DNA of 64,000 bases from Valencia hispanica. Lineage: Eukaryota; Chordata; Actinopteri; Cyprinodontiformes; Valenciidae. Under the pieces are notes generated by a model. That model did not search any database. It worked only from the letters and a program-made list of their open reading frames with translations, and was not told the origin of the DNA. Shown piece by piece: positions 20,310 through 32,400 of this stretch. The stretch spans positions 10,139,071 to 10,203,070 of the forward strand of contig OY747716.1 in NCBI GenBank assembly GCA_963556495.2, read 5' to 3'. The translations under genes were made by a program, and so were the position numbers. Position 1 is the first letter of the stretch. Each line of letters opens with the position of its first letter.

Positions 20310-21455
20310 CCCAGACATGGTGCCTCATCCATGTTCTTGTCTCAAGTCAGGGGTAAAGTTTTAGAAAATGTCTTTTTTGACACAAACTTGTTTTTATTTG
20401 GATAAAATGCTTACACTGTCACACACTCACATTCTGTTCCCATCATGTTGAAGGTTGCGGAGGCGGTGTGATAGATGAGCTACACCCATGACAGTTTACC
20501 AGACCTCCAAAGGGTGTGCCCATCTATCAGACATTTGGAACATGTGGGTGAAGGGAACTTTCTCTGGTAAAGCCCTTTAAATACTTGTTGAGGCAGAAGG
20601 AGAGGTTTTTCCTTTTCCTTAACGTTTTGCCATTTTTCATTTCCCACAAAACTAATAATAGGGCATGAAATACACATATATTATCTAGAGCTCAACCGTA
20701 CAATTAATATATTTATGAACGAGGAAGTGTAATGTTTTATTTCACATAAGTTATGACTTCCTTCCAAAAGACTAATGATAACAAATATGTATGTTAAAAC
20801 TAATCATGGGCGCATATTCATGACCTCAGTTCACAGAATGACGAATAATGTGTTCAAACCTCCTGCAAATGTAATCTGTATTGCTGAAATGAGATTTGCT
20901 CGCAGGGTTCTTTAATAAGCAGGGGCCTAAACACATTCAGATGCTGATGCTGTAACATATTTGTGCAGGCACCCCAATATTTTCAAAGCTTAAGCATATT
21001 CAGTCTACTCAATCATAAAGCTGTGATTACACCTAACTTTTCCTGTTTATTCATGTCGTTTCTTTCTACTGCGTCCCGACCACTGTAGCCTGGGTGTTGT
21101 GCTTATTCGAGTAAAAAACATGTCCAATCACAATTCTTTGACCTAAAATTAAATAAACAATACTTTACAATTGGATGATGGTTAGTGATAAACTGGGACC
21201 TATAATCAAATAAGTAATATTTATGTTTTTTTTAGGTTTCAGTTCAGATGTATTTACCCAGAGGCCACGTTAGATATTTTTGTTGCCCATCATTTTGACC
21301 AACAGGGTTGGAAAAATCTGGTCATAAACAATTTTTTCCTGTAAATTTTTAAAAATTATAACATATTAAATAGTAATTATTTTTTTATTCATTTTCAATA
21401 ATATTCAATCCAAACAAGCTTAACAGAGATATACATATAAAAAAATGAAATAAAC
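20310..21455. other. Unannotated stretch
   Basis: AT-rich sequence; nothing recognised. Confidence 0.3.
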
Positions 21456-21460
21456 GATTC

Positions 21461-21770
21461 TGTCAGGGATGTATGCGGTGAAGCATGGACCCAAACGCAG
21501 ATGGCGAGAAAGGTGCAGGATATTTATTGAAGGTGCTGCTAGTGGAAGTGATGATGATGATGATGATGATGGCAGGAACGGAGACAGGACATCGGACAGG
21601 CAGGACAGGACGACACACCATGGAGACATAGACACAACACACAATGATCCAGCGCTGAAAGAAGGGAAGTGACAGGTTTTAAAGACAGAAGGTAAGGAGG
21701 ATCAGGTGTGGTTGATGGGAGACACAGGTGAGGACGATTATAAGGAGAGGGAGATTAGGGCAGCATGACG
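21461..21770 (-). mobile_element. Solo LTR, Gypsy-type, with 5-bp target duplication
   Basis: On the minus strand it runs from CGTCATGCTGCCC to ATCCCTGACA. It carries the (ATC)n tract and AATAAATA signal in the order expected of an LTR. GATTC is duplicated at 21456-21460 and 21771-21775. No internal retrotransposon sequence adjoins, so LTR-LTR recombination has removed it. The first base has changed from the canonical T of TG. Sister copy: 5050-5310. Confidence 0.8.
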
Positions 21771-21779
21771 GATTCAACC

Positions 21780-22620
21780 TAAAATACCAACTGTTCACTT
21801 ACTGTGGGCTGAACCCATAACCTCAAAAGTTCTTCCTGCTCCTCATGGAACTGTGTTGTGACACAGATAAGTAGGTGTTGGCTATGAATAATTATGAACA
21901 ATTGCTTAGGGCAATTATTAATAAGATTAATAATTTTATGTCAAAATTACCAAGTTTGGGGCACCACCTGGGATCCAGGAAATATAACAGCCAAATAGTT
22001 CAGTCTCAGTTAATGTTTAGGATTACCTGCCTGATAAGGCTGAGGTAATGAAACAATAGATGAAGGAATACGTTATTGGCATATTTTGAACAGCAAGTTA
22101 CTACACTTGTAGTTGGAATAATAAAGAACGACTGTCCAAAGTACAAGAGATTATTAATTAAAATAATTAAACTTTTAGTCATAGTGCTCAGTCTACTAAG
22201 TAAAAGAAGAATGAATAATTAAACTAACAACCAAAAGTAAAACAGTAAAATGGACAAATATGCAAAGAAGTACAGTGACCAATTAATTAAGTATTTTGAC
22301 ATACTAAGAAGGCAGTTTAAAAATCGACTTATGCGATTAGTTTTCTGTGTTTAAACTGTTTTAAAGCCGATCTGTATTTTGAATACCTTAGTAGCAGTTC
22401 TTATTGTGTATGAACGCTAACGGTCTGTGAAAAGCCCTCCACTAATAAGAACAAGCATGCAGACCTAATGTATGTAGCACAGGTTAGAGCCACTGTGTTT
22501 AGTTTAGCACCAAAGAAAGAAGGAAAAATGGAGTAGAACGGCATAACTCATCTTACAGGATAGTTCAGAAACCTTTAAAAACACCTCTGCACCTTATTTC
22601 GTTTCTTGTTATTAATGCTG
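21780..22620. other. Unannotated stretch
   Basis: AT-rich; no coding exon or repeat recognised. Confidence 0.3.
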
Positions 22621-22624
22621 CTGT

Positions 22625-22670
22625 AGCATGTGAATTCCCCCTGTGGGATCAATAAAGTATTTCTCATCTT
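22625..22670 (+). repeat. LINE-like 3' tail
   Basis: The text ccctgtgggatcaataaagt is a familiar 3' end of fish retroposons. Only the tail is present. Confidence 0.4.
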
Positions 22671-22679
22671 ATATTATCT

Positions 22680-23925
22680 TGTCTTTATACCAATAAAAAT
22701 AAAGAAATGATTTTTTTTCAAATGCAGCAAAAACACAGTGAAATAGACAAACAAACCATAATTTGTTTATCTAATGCTAATTTATATCTGGACAGAAAGG
22801 TGGCTCCATTGTCTGGGGAATCAGCTGTTGAAGGAGGGGGGCAACTCTAAGCTAGCCTGTTAGCACCAGCTGCGTGGAGCTGCAATCTTCTTCCACGCAC
22901 TGGCTCCCGTATCATGCAGTTCAGCGGCAGGGCAGCAGGCCGGCAGAGCACAACAAAGAGAGGCATTCTCTCTCTCTGTGGAATCTGTAATTCAAAAGAT
23001 TCCTTTTTGCAGTTTTGAACAAGTCATTCAGGAATGATTTAATCAGCCAAATACAGTTCACCTGAACAACGGACAGACTGTAAAAGTCTTTCAGATCCAA
23101 TCAGTTTCTTTCACAAACTCGCTTTCTTCCTCGCCAACGAAGGACGGAGTATGCATGCTGTTCTCTCTGATATGGACCTAGCGACAACCCCCGGAAAAGA
23201 GAAAGCAAGGCGCGAAGCCCAGTGCTCAAGTAAGAGTGATGATGTCCCCTGAAATCCCTGCTCCTGTTGAAGCTGAAATGTTCGTTCTCACAGGTGGAGG
23301 TCTGTGTTTTGGTCCAATAATCATGGTTGTGGCCCCAACAACTGAAATGAAAAATCAAATAGTGGCATTGCTGCAGAGGTTGGAATTAGAGAGTGAAATT
23401 AGGTGCCACTTCATCCAGAGTTTTTAAATAAGGGAACATATCTCCAATTCAAGTCATCAGAAGTCGGAAAGAATAAACTAGCCATTTCCTGACCAAAAGC
23501 AATCGCCTCAGCAGAAGGGAAATCCCGCAGCACGCACTAGTGGTCGGCACGACACTGGGCTCTTGAAAGTGATTCTCTCCAAAGCCTCATTAAACTTTTC
23601 AACATGCTGTCAGCTAAGCTACCAGTTAGCGAGATCTCTTAAGTACAGTGTCCAGGTCTGAGATGATGCTCAGATTCCCTCATGGGAACCTTTTTTGGAT
23701 TGATTTAGTTACATGTACTCCGTGCGTAAGTTCGACAATATACCAATTGGTCAGAGTTGTGAATACTAATCTGTCAAAATAACTGACGGCCTTCGGATTT
23801 TTCCGTCACCATTCAAAAAAAGAATAAGGTAAAATACAGAAATTATTTGGTTAACACGACCCCTAAGTTTACCTGTCACATTAGGTCCAACAGGGTCCTG
23901 TTTAAGAGTCATTCTTGTTTTCTCA
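22680..23925. other. Unannotated stretch
   Basis: Slightly GC-richer around 22850-23250; no recognisable coding exon. Nothing further is seen. Confidence 0.3.
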
Positions 23926-23929
23926 ATAG

Positions 23930-24140
23930 ATACTCCCTCTTGGAAATAAAGCTCGATCGTCAGTGGGTCTTCCAAATAGACAATGACAGTAAACAAATCG
24001 TGAAACTACCTACAAAGTGGCTTAATGACGGTAAAGTCCGAGTTTTGGAGCTGTCATCACAAAGCTCTGATTTCAGTTCCACCAGTTCTGTCTGGAGGAA
24101 TGGGCCAAGATTCCAGCAAACTGTTAGAAGTTAGTGGAAG
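23930..24140 (+). pseudogene. Tc1-like transposase remnant
   Basis: The frame contains WVFQIDNDSKQIVKLPTKWL then NDGKVRVLELSSQSSDF, corresponding to the second-Asp region and following segment of Tc1 transposases. A jump to VWRNGPRFQQTVRS shows an internal deletion. The motif Asp is kept in DND, but the neighbouring PKH is lost. It ends about 30 bases before the provirus. Confidence 0.65.
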
Positions 24141-24169
24141 GAAACCAGTGGTGTCTTAGGCATGACAAG

Positions 24170-24729
24170 TGTCGGCTTCTTATCATAATGTGCTCTGCAA
24201 CTCACTTTTTTTTACTCAGAGAGGTGGGGGCGCCAAACTCCAAAACCCCAGCGGGAACTGTTTCAAAATAAGACCCAGAACTGAGAGACAGAGAGTAAAA
24301 CAACACACACAAACAGATATCTGTTTCACAAAGAACGGACCTGCAGATGAGAGCCAGAAAAGATCTGACTCGCTTCTCTACAAGGGTGTACCATTTTTAT
24401 TTCAGAAGAACAAACATATCACATGACTCCTCTCTCCTCCTTCTACATCTTGACAGGTCATTTATTTTCTCCAGGTCTCCTGACCGTACCATGAACTCGG
24501 GTGGTAACATGAACTAGAGTTATAACCGATCCTCCCTGCTTTCAGTTCATATCTTTACCCAAGAGTTTATTTACTTATAACCTTACCCCCATAAAATACT
24601 GGAAAAGAGTCATGTTTTACTACCCTGAATAATATAAACAGGCCTATTACTTCTAAAGCTTAAAAAAGATATAATTAAAACATATGTACTGCATAATAAA
24701 AAATAGCCTCAAAAAAGTAGAATACAACA
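24170..24729 (-). repeat. Provirus LTR 1 (outer left)
   Basis: TG...CA ended (TGTCGGCTTC ... ATACAACA on the plus strand), about 560 bp. It shares several features with the right outer LTR that the inner LTR lacks (ATCATAATGTGCTCTGC at its left end, AACTCGGG near 24497). It also has private changes around 24555-24595. Confidence 0.9.
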
Positions 24730-24745
24730 AATCCCTCTTTCAATC
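24730..24745 (-). promoter_or_regulatory. Polypurine tract of provirus copy A
   Basis: Minus-strand GAAAGAGGGATT lies directly before the LTR. The same tract precedes the inner LTR at 29388-29403. Confidence 0.7.
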
Positions 24746-24751
24746 TATTTT

Positions 24752-25063
24752 TCAAATAGATTGATCACTCCTCTGTACTTCTCCTTCAGGCTCCATGTGA
24801 GGGAGTAACAGATATTGACCTTGCATATTATCACCAACAGCTTTTTCAATACACTTCGTGAGCAATAAACGTATACAAGGAATACAGCAACATCCACATA
24901 ACACCATAGTTGACACAAATACTGCTAAAGAAACCATTATAGACATTGCCAGAGTCTTCCATTTACCAAACATATTATTTAACAAATCGTCCCTCTTTCT
25001 AACATGATTATTCAAAATGAGAAGAGTTTCTGTTTGTTTTTTTTTATCTTTACCTTTAAGCAA
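24752..25063 (-). pseudogene. env: env remnant, copy A
   Basis: The frame keeps the end of the transmembrane subunit: a membrane anchor (TLAMSIMVSLAVFVSTMVLC), a Cys-rich juxtamembrane segment and a tail ending VQRSDQSI. Its upstream part is a fused relic. Compared with copy B, two long deletions remove the fusion/CX6CC region and almost all of the surface subunit. Both deletions have junctions at about 5-base matches (GTCCC and GTCTG). This copy cannot make a surface protein. Confidence 0.85.
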
Positions 25064-25990
25064 TATTTTTTTATTAATATTATTGTTTTTTATGTTTTAA
25101 CCTAATTCTCAATATTCTTTTAGTAAAAAGCAAACTCTAGCAATTGTCACCAACCCCAAAAACATCCTACAAAAACCACATCATAATGAAAAAAGAATAA
25201 GTAAAACAAAAATTAGTAGTCAGTCAACCTGATTATACTTTAAACATCCCTTAAAATATTTTAGCTTATTACTAAAAAGTTTTATAAAACCGTAAAAACT
25301 GGATATTAAGAAAAAATCCTACAAATCGACTACTTAAAAATTCTTTGACACCCTCTTAGGCAGTGTCTAGCAATCTGCACCTGTAAATAAAAATTGGTTA
25401 AACAACCTGTAAAATACAAGAAAAATGATTAATAAGTGTTCAGTCTTTATTATTTTGTTCTCTAGTCTTCGCTCTTGTTTATTTCTCTGGCAGCAGGTGG
25501 CTACCAGAGTGTTGAAATGATTCAGTACAGTGGACTCTTTATTTTTCCCAATGTTACTGTCTTTTATGCAGATCGCCCTCACTGAAATGACAGTTACTTC
25601 ATTAACTGAACATTTCCCCCAATAAACACAAATGCACAGACAGGCCCCGCCTCCAATAGCTTCCCCCACCGATTGTGAGGTGGTCAAAACCTGCTGTGAA
25701 ATGTGTTTGATTTCTTGCGATCTTTTCTCTTCGGTACAATCCCTCTTCGAGAAAAGCAAGTCCAAATTGCTTATCTCGCCCAATTTTTTGCACATATAGA
25801 TTACACTGGATGATTACAGCAACTTCAACCAATCTGCTGGGTGGGTCAGGCCCCGCCTCCTGGCTTCGGCAGTCGACACCGCCTAGTCAGAACCGACACC
25901 ACCCGCTGCAAAGAGATTCTCCCAGGTCAGCAGAGAGCTGCTGCAGCGTGAGGGACAGGAGGGGGTCGGAAGGAAGGAGGAGACCAGGCC
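25064..25990 (-). other. pol-env spacer, copy A, with candidate accessory frame
   Basis: The sequence matches 32930-33790 plus 34690-34740 of copy B. The start is AT-rich and non-coding. From 25795 to 25367 there is a 142-codon minus-strand frame, described separately. The uninterrupted TAGTCAGAACCGACACC at about 25887-25903 shows the empty site of the LINE that splits copy B. Confidence 0.7.
25367..25795 (-). CDS. Candidate retroviral accessory protein
   Basis: A 142-codon frame between pol and env, where complex retroviruses carry accessory genes. It starts MCKKLGEISNLDLLFSKRDC and ends with a hydrophobic stretch (HLLIIFLVFYRLFNQFLF) that could cross a membrane. In copy B the two halves survive as separate frames (33502-33684 and 33266-33451) because of an indel. 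A second overlapping frame (25602-25832, 76 codons) is also open in both copies. I know no homologue; chance openness in an AT-rich spacer is the alternative. Confidence 0.3.
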   Translation of the reverse strand: MCKKLGEISNLDLLFSKRDCTEEKRSQEIKHISQQVLTTSQSVGEAIGGGACLCICVYWGKCSVNEVTVISVRAICIKDSNIGKNKESTVLNHFNTLVATCCQRNKQERRLENKIIKTEHLLIIFLVFYRLFNQFLFTGADC

Positions 25991-25992
25991 CT

Positions 25993-28837
25993 TCAGCTGC
26001 TGATGATCACTGCGAGGGTCCGGGTCAGGGTGCGGTGAAACCTGTGGATCTCTGCCAGCTGTAACTTTAAAGTTGAATTAGACCACTCGATGACGCCCTG
26101 AGATTGCGGATGGTAAACAGTGCCGAACTTGTGGGTTATTCCCATCTGTTCCTCAACCTGTCGGAGATGTTTATTTTTAAAATGTGTGCCATTGTCAGAC
26201 CTGATCCTAGTCGGAAAGCCATGGCACGGAATCCATTGGTTAATCAAAGATTTCACCACTGTCTGAGCATCCTCCCGTCTTGCAGGAAAAGCTGAAACCC
26301 ACGAGGTCAGTGGATCAATCATCACTAACAGGTAACGGAAACCTCTAACAGGGGTCACCATATCTGTATAGTCGATAACGACCTCCTCGCCAGGCCTGCA
26401 CAAGTCCTGGAAGGCGCCCATTTCTGGCTTGATAGTAGGCTTAGGATTAAATTGACCACACACCACACATTCACCAAAAAACGCTTAATTAAATGTGGCA
26501 GGAAGGGATGCCACCAAAAACAAAGATTACGTTTCATCTGAGTGTATGACACATGTGCCGCACCATGAGCCTCCTGAAAAAGGGTGGGTTTTAACGCGGC
26601 AGGTAAAACCAAACGGCCATCAGGCCCACGCCAAAAGCCATCAGAAAAAATTGCACCTCTATCCTTCCACACAGTTATCTCCTGCGACGCAGCAGCCTGC
26701 TGTGCCAACTTCACTTCCTCAGCAAAACTGTCTGACATTTCCTGTGCTGACGTGACAATCAGCTGCGTGTGGACATGTAACAGGTAGCCTGCTGCTCCCT
26801 TCGCCGCCAAGTCTGCCGCCCTATTTCCCCACGCGTCAACGGTGTCAGTCTTGCTGTGACCCCTACACTTAAGAACAGCGAGGTTAGCTGGTAACTGTAC
26901 AACATCCAAAAGCTCCATAATATCTGCATGATGGTGTACAGGTTTACCAGTAGCAGTAACAAAGCCTGCTCTCTTCCACTGTGGTAATTCATAATGTATA
27001 ACAGAAAACCCGTAGTTCGAATCAGTGTAAATCGTGACGTCTTTATCCCTTCCCCATTTGCATGCTTCAATAAGAGCCCTTATCTCAGCACGCTGTGCGC
27101 TCTGCTTGCCGTCCAGCTTCCCTGAAACGACAGTCTGTAGTGAATCCCCATTTTGCTCAACAACTGCAAAACCTGATCTCAACTGGCCCTGTCCATCTCT
27201 AAAACAACAACCATCTGTATAGAGCACAAAACCTGTAGGTAAGGGATCAGACCGTAAATCAGGACGTATTTTTTGAGCAACAGAATTCAGCCTGACACAG
27301 TCATGCTGCTCCCCAGAGGCGGTGATTTGGTCAGCCATGTTTATTCCTTCATGCGTAAAAATAATGTTTGGTGCCTCCAAAACTCTGCTAATCCGCTGCT
27401 GACGCAAAGTAGAAAGAGTAAACGTCTCAGAATTAACCAATGCCATGACTCCATGAGATGTCAAAATATGAAGTGGATAACCCCTGACAATGTGTGAAGT
27501 TTTTTCCACTAGATGTGCAAATCCTTCTGCATGTCTCGTGCAAGGCGGCTGTCTCATTTCAATAGCTTGCAGCTTTATGCTAAGATACATAAGAATGTGT
27601 CTCTGACCACCTTTTTTCTGAAACAAAATCCCATTAACAACTCCATCTGTTTCTGATGTGTTAAGAAAAAATGGACATGTATAGTCAGGAGTGGCTAAAT
27701 CAGCTGCTTGTGCTAGAGCCTGTTTCAACTTAATAAATGCCTCCTCAGCTGGTATGTCCCATTCTAATTTAGCATGCAGATTTTTCATACCATGAGCATT
27801 TACAAGAGCCCTGAGTGGTGTGGTAAGGTTTGTGTAATTAGGCACATAATGTCTGGAAAAATTTGTCAGTCCCAGAAATGACAGCATTGATTTAACAGTG
27901 AGAGGTTTAGAATGGGCCAAAATAGCATTCTTGTGGGTGTCCGTCAGTCCAGCCCCTTGAGCGGTCACCCTTCGCCCCAGGAACTGGACTTCCTGCCTGA
28001 CCAACTGAAGCTTATTGCGGGAGACTTTGAATCCCTCTTTTCCCAAATGTTGCAACACAACTAGAGTCGCTGCTATGCACGTTTCAACAGTAGGGGATGC
28101 TAAAAGTAAATCGTCCACATATTGGGTCAGTACACAGCCTGGAGGGAGCTGTACAGTGCTTAATGACTGCTTCAACACCAGATTAAAAAAACCTGGAGAT
28201 AAAGCAAAACCCTGCGGAAGCCTACTATAACGTAGCTTCCTGCCCCTGAATGTAAATGAAAAAATATCCCTGACAGAAGGATGGAGCGGTAAACAGAAAA
28301 ATGCATTAGCCAAATCTATGCAGGTAAACCATTTTAAATCAGGAGACAGTGATGCCAGAGCTGTATACGGATTCGGTGTAGAAATGGGAGGGGTTCTAAG
28401 GGCCTCATTAATAGCACGCAAATCATGTGCCATTCTGTATTTACCAGTACCTTGTTTTTCCACAGGAAGAATAGGGGTGTTATATGAAGAGTTTGATGGT
28501 TCTAAAACTCCAACTTCAAGTAAGCCTGCAATAGTGTCTGCAATACCTTCCTCAGCCTGAGGTTTATGTGGATACTGCGAACGCCAGATTGGATCAGAAT
28601 GTTTCATCTCAAATGTTATGGGTGTGGTTTGCACTAGACCGACATCAGTGGGACCATCTGACCACAAAGAGTCAGGCACGACCTTTAAGGCCTCCACTGC
28701 ATCAGGATGATCTGTTTTTTCTCTGCCATGATTTCTAGAAAGCTGCAAATGTTCCAGAATGGTAGTATCAGAGAGCTGCGTGTCTATTTTGTACATCTGA
28801 GTAGAAGGAGAAAAAGAGACTGAAGGTATCTGGGTAG
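25993..28837 (-). pseudogene. pol: pol remnant, copy A (RT, RNase H, integrase)
   Basis: It begins at the inner LTR with the region MYKIDTQLSDTT and runs through RT (TCIDLANAFFCLPLHP, LPQGFALSPGFFN, TQYVDDLLLAS) and RNase H (LYTDGCCF, AQRAEIRAL, IYTDSNYGF, NRAADLAAK) into integrase. A single-base loss near 26485 shifts the frame. The integrase core continues in 25993-26466 with its Asp in DYTDMVTP, Asp in RSDNGTHF and Glu in GVIEW. The integrase zinc-finger CxxC is intact at nucleotide level here. Two deletions remove most of the integrase C-terminus around 25967 and 26055. Gag and protease of this copy are absent. Confidence 0.9.
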
Positions 28838-29387
28838 TGTCGGCTTCTTTTTTAATGTGCTCTTGAACTCACTTTTTTTTACTCAGAGAGGTGGGGGCGC
28901 CGAACTCCAAAACCCCAGCGGGAACTGTTTCAAAATAAGACCCAGAACTGAGAGACAGAGAGTAAAAACAACACACACAACAACAGATATCTGTTTCAAA
29001 AGGACCCACCTGCAGATGGGAGCCAGACAAAATCTGACTCCCTTTTCTACAAGGGTGTACCATTTTTATTTCCAAAAGAACAAAGAACATATCACATAAC
29101 TCCTCTCTCCTCCTTCTACATCTTGACAGGTCATTTATTTTCTCCAGGTCTCCTGACCATACCAGGAACTAGAGTTATAGCTGATCCTCCCTGCTTTCAG
29201 TTCATATCTTTACTCAAGAGTTTGTTTACTTAAAACCTTAAACCCTATAAAATACTGGTAACAGAGTCATGTTTTACTACCCTGAATAATATAAACAGGC
29301 CTATTACTTCTAAAGCTTAAAAAAAGATATAATTAAAACATATGTACTGCATAATAAAAAATAGCCCCAAAAAAGTAGAATACAACA
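28838..29387 (-). repeat. Provirus LTR 2 (inner)
   Basis: 550 bp with the same TG...CA ends. It differs from the outer LTRs at many places (TTTTTTAATGTGCTCTTGAAC at the left, a short deletion near 29165), so it did not arise as a simple copy of the outer pair. The left flank is pol, the right flank is the purine tract and env. Confidence 0.9.
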
Positions 29388-29409
29388 AATCCCTCTTTCA
29401 ATCTATTTT

Positions 29410-32400
29410 TCAAATAGATTGACCACTCCTCTGTACTTCTCCTTCAGGCTCCATGTGAGGGAGTAACAGATATTGACCTTGCATATTATCACCAACAGCT
29501 TTTTCAATACACTTTGTGAGCAAAGAACGTATACAAGGAATACAGCAAAATCCACATAACACCATAGTTGACACAAATACTGCTAAAGAAACCATTATAG
29601 ACATTGCCAGAGTCTTCCATTTACCAAACATATTATTTAACAAATTGTCCCACATTGAGGTATCTACACCTGATTGTTCTTTCAGCCTATTTGAAAGTAT
29701 TCTGAGTCCTTCTACTGCCCTAGTTAATTTACCGTCTGCATTAGTATTATTAGGGATGAAAACACAACATTGATTACCAAAAAGGGAACAGACGCCACCG
29801 GTCTGAGCTAAAATCATGTCGACTGCTATTCTATTTTGAAATGCCATTAAGGAGGTGGCTTTAAGTTGCTCATGAACAGCCTCAAACCCATCTCTAGTAT
29901 TATTAGCTAATTTCTGTACATTATAGTGTACATAGTTTATTCTATCCACGTTCTTGTTCAGGGTACACCACCAACAAATACCTGCTCCTCTAGGGTCCAT
30001 AGGATTACATGTGGTGTGCCCCAGGGTTCAATTTTAGGCCCAGTGCTTTTTAACCTTTATATGCTCCCTCTTGGCAGCGTCATCAGGAGACATGGAGTTA
30101 ACTTCCACAGTTATGCTGATGATACACAGTTATACATCTCCATGTCTCCCGATGACACACGGCCAATGGATGCACTTTTTAACTGCATTTTAGACATTAA
30201 ATCCTGGATGGCAGAAAACTTTCTCCAGCTCAACCAGGACAAAACTGAAGTCTTAGTCATCGGTCCTGAGGCTCAGAGAGAGAAACTTTTACCAAAACTA
30301 CAATCACTGTCTTTTAATCTCTCTTTACAAGTGAAGAACCTGGGCGTGATTTTTGACTCTGAGCTGACTTTTATTCCTCACATAAAAAATATCACTAAAA
30401 TAGGTTTTTATCAACTAAAGAACATCGCCAGAGTCCGCCCCATTCTGTCTCGGGCCAATACGGAGACACTGATGCATGCTTTTATCTCCAGTAGAATTGA
30501 TTACTGTAATGCCCTGCTTTCTGGTCTTCCCAAAAAGAGTATATCAGGTTTACAACTACTACAAAATTCAGCAGCACGTGTCCTGACGAAGACCAGGAGG
30601 CGGGAGCACATTACACCGGTCTTAAAATCATTGCATTGGCTCCCCGTACATTTCAGGATCGACTTTAAGGTTCTTTTAATGGTTTTTAAGTGTCTTAATG
30701 GTCTTGGGCCTTCTTATCTCTCTGAACTGCTTTTACCATATAAACCTTCGCGGTCTCTGCGCTCCTCTGGCAGCCGTCTCCTTGTCACCCCAAAAGTCAG
30801 GACACACAAGCATGGCGAGGCGTCTTTCCAGTTTTATGGCCCTCACCTCTGGAACAGGCTGCCAGAGAACCTCAGGGCTGCAGAGAATATTCATGTTTTT
30901 AAGAGCAGGCTCAAGACTCACCTTTTTAGCTTAGCTTTTAACTGATTATTATTTATCACTGTTTGTTTAATTGCTTTGGATGTTTTATATGATTATATTT
31001 TTTATCAGTTTTACTTTTCAATCTTAGCACATTAATTTACCGTTTCTTTTTATACTTTAATTTATCTTAATCCCCGTTCCAGTGTTTCCTCTGTGGGAGC
31101 CCTCTGCCCCGGGAGCGGTGGTCGGCTGTAGCTGCCTGGGTGCTCTCCGGGTGGAGCTTGGGTGGAGGTGGGGGTCTTGGCCTTGCCTCCACTGGGTGCC
31201 CTGTGTCGGTGCCTCGGCTGCTGCTGTTAATCTACTGCTGCCGGGGCATATGGCTCCTCTGATGGCGTTTCCTTGCATGGTTCATCTGCACTCGGCCCAA
31301 TGTCCTTTTTTACCTTTTCTTTTAACTGTGTGTGTGCATGGGAGACGGGTTGGGGGGAGGGGGGTATAACTGTGACCATGCTTTTAAATCTGTGGGGGAG
31401 GGAAGGGAAGGTGGTTTTATGTGGGGTCATTTTAATCTGTAAAGCACTTTGTGATGCAACTTCTTGTATGAAAAGCGCTTCATAAATAAAGTTTGATTTG
31501 ATTTGATTTGAAATACTTGATTCCCATCCTGCTGAGATCTGATTAACCAATTTATATTCGTCTGGAACACCTCTAGGAACTCCAATGGCATCAATATAAG
31601 TTGAATCATCTTCGTGGCTTAAGTCCCTCTTTCTAACATGATTATTCAAAGTGAGAAGAGTCTGGTCTCCTGTGGGATAATAAGTAAATATTGCTACTGG
31701 CATAATTAATGTAACAGGTGCACACAATCCTGTCCAATTACTAGGTAAAATGGAGCGGAGAATCTTTCCTCCACACCACCACCAGATGTCAGCACGAGCC
31801 TGAAAAGATTTAAGGAAAGTTTGAATTGAATTACAATATGTAATGTTGACTGAACCCATTAGTTTTTGTCCAGGCTCACCATTTTTGAAACAAGTAAAAT
31901 TATTTGGAGCTACATTACTATCAAAGAAGGGTGGGGTAGCTCTGTTATCAGCTATAGGGAATAACTTTTCCCAGTTACTACAATCTTTTACTGGATTTTA
32001 ACTAGATAGCAGGGAAACCAGACAAGTTGTGCTGAGCTCAAAAGGTGCAGGGACCACCTTGAGAACAGGTCGGGCTCCCATGCACACAACACAGTCCTGT
32101 CTCGCTTCCTTTCCGGCATGTTCTACCATAAGCAACCAATTATTAGTGGAGCCCCCCACTCCTGTCATCATTTCAAAGTAATCGTCCACAGATGGTTCTT
32201 CTTTAATTATACTACCTCTTGCTGCTGAGGCCTGATTTTGACTTACTGAGGTGGAAACATTAAGAGAGTCTTGACATATTGTAATAGGAAATTGAACATC
32301 TTTTCCCCCTTTATAAACCCAAATTATAAAGAGAGTACAACTTTCCCCCTTCTGGAGATATTTTAAGGGGAGGAGATCACTCTTAGTTAAATTAACCGTA

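Noticed and set aside
23766..23996. 76-codon minus-strand frame beside the provirus
   Set aside because: It overlaps a recognisable Tc1 transposase remnant on the plus strand; no motif of its own.
24170..29387. Segment 24170-29387 as an independent complete provirus
   Set aside because: It lacks gag, protease and a proper 5' half; the pol end abuts an LTR terminus, so it is better explained as the remains of an interrupted provirus.
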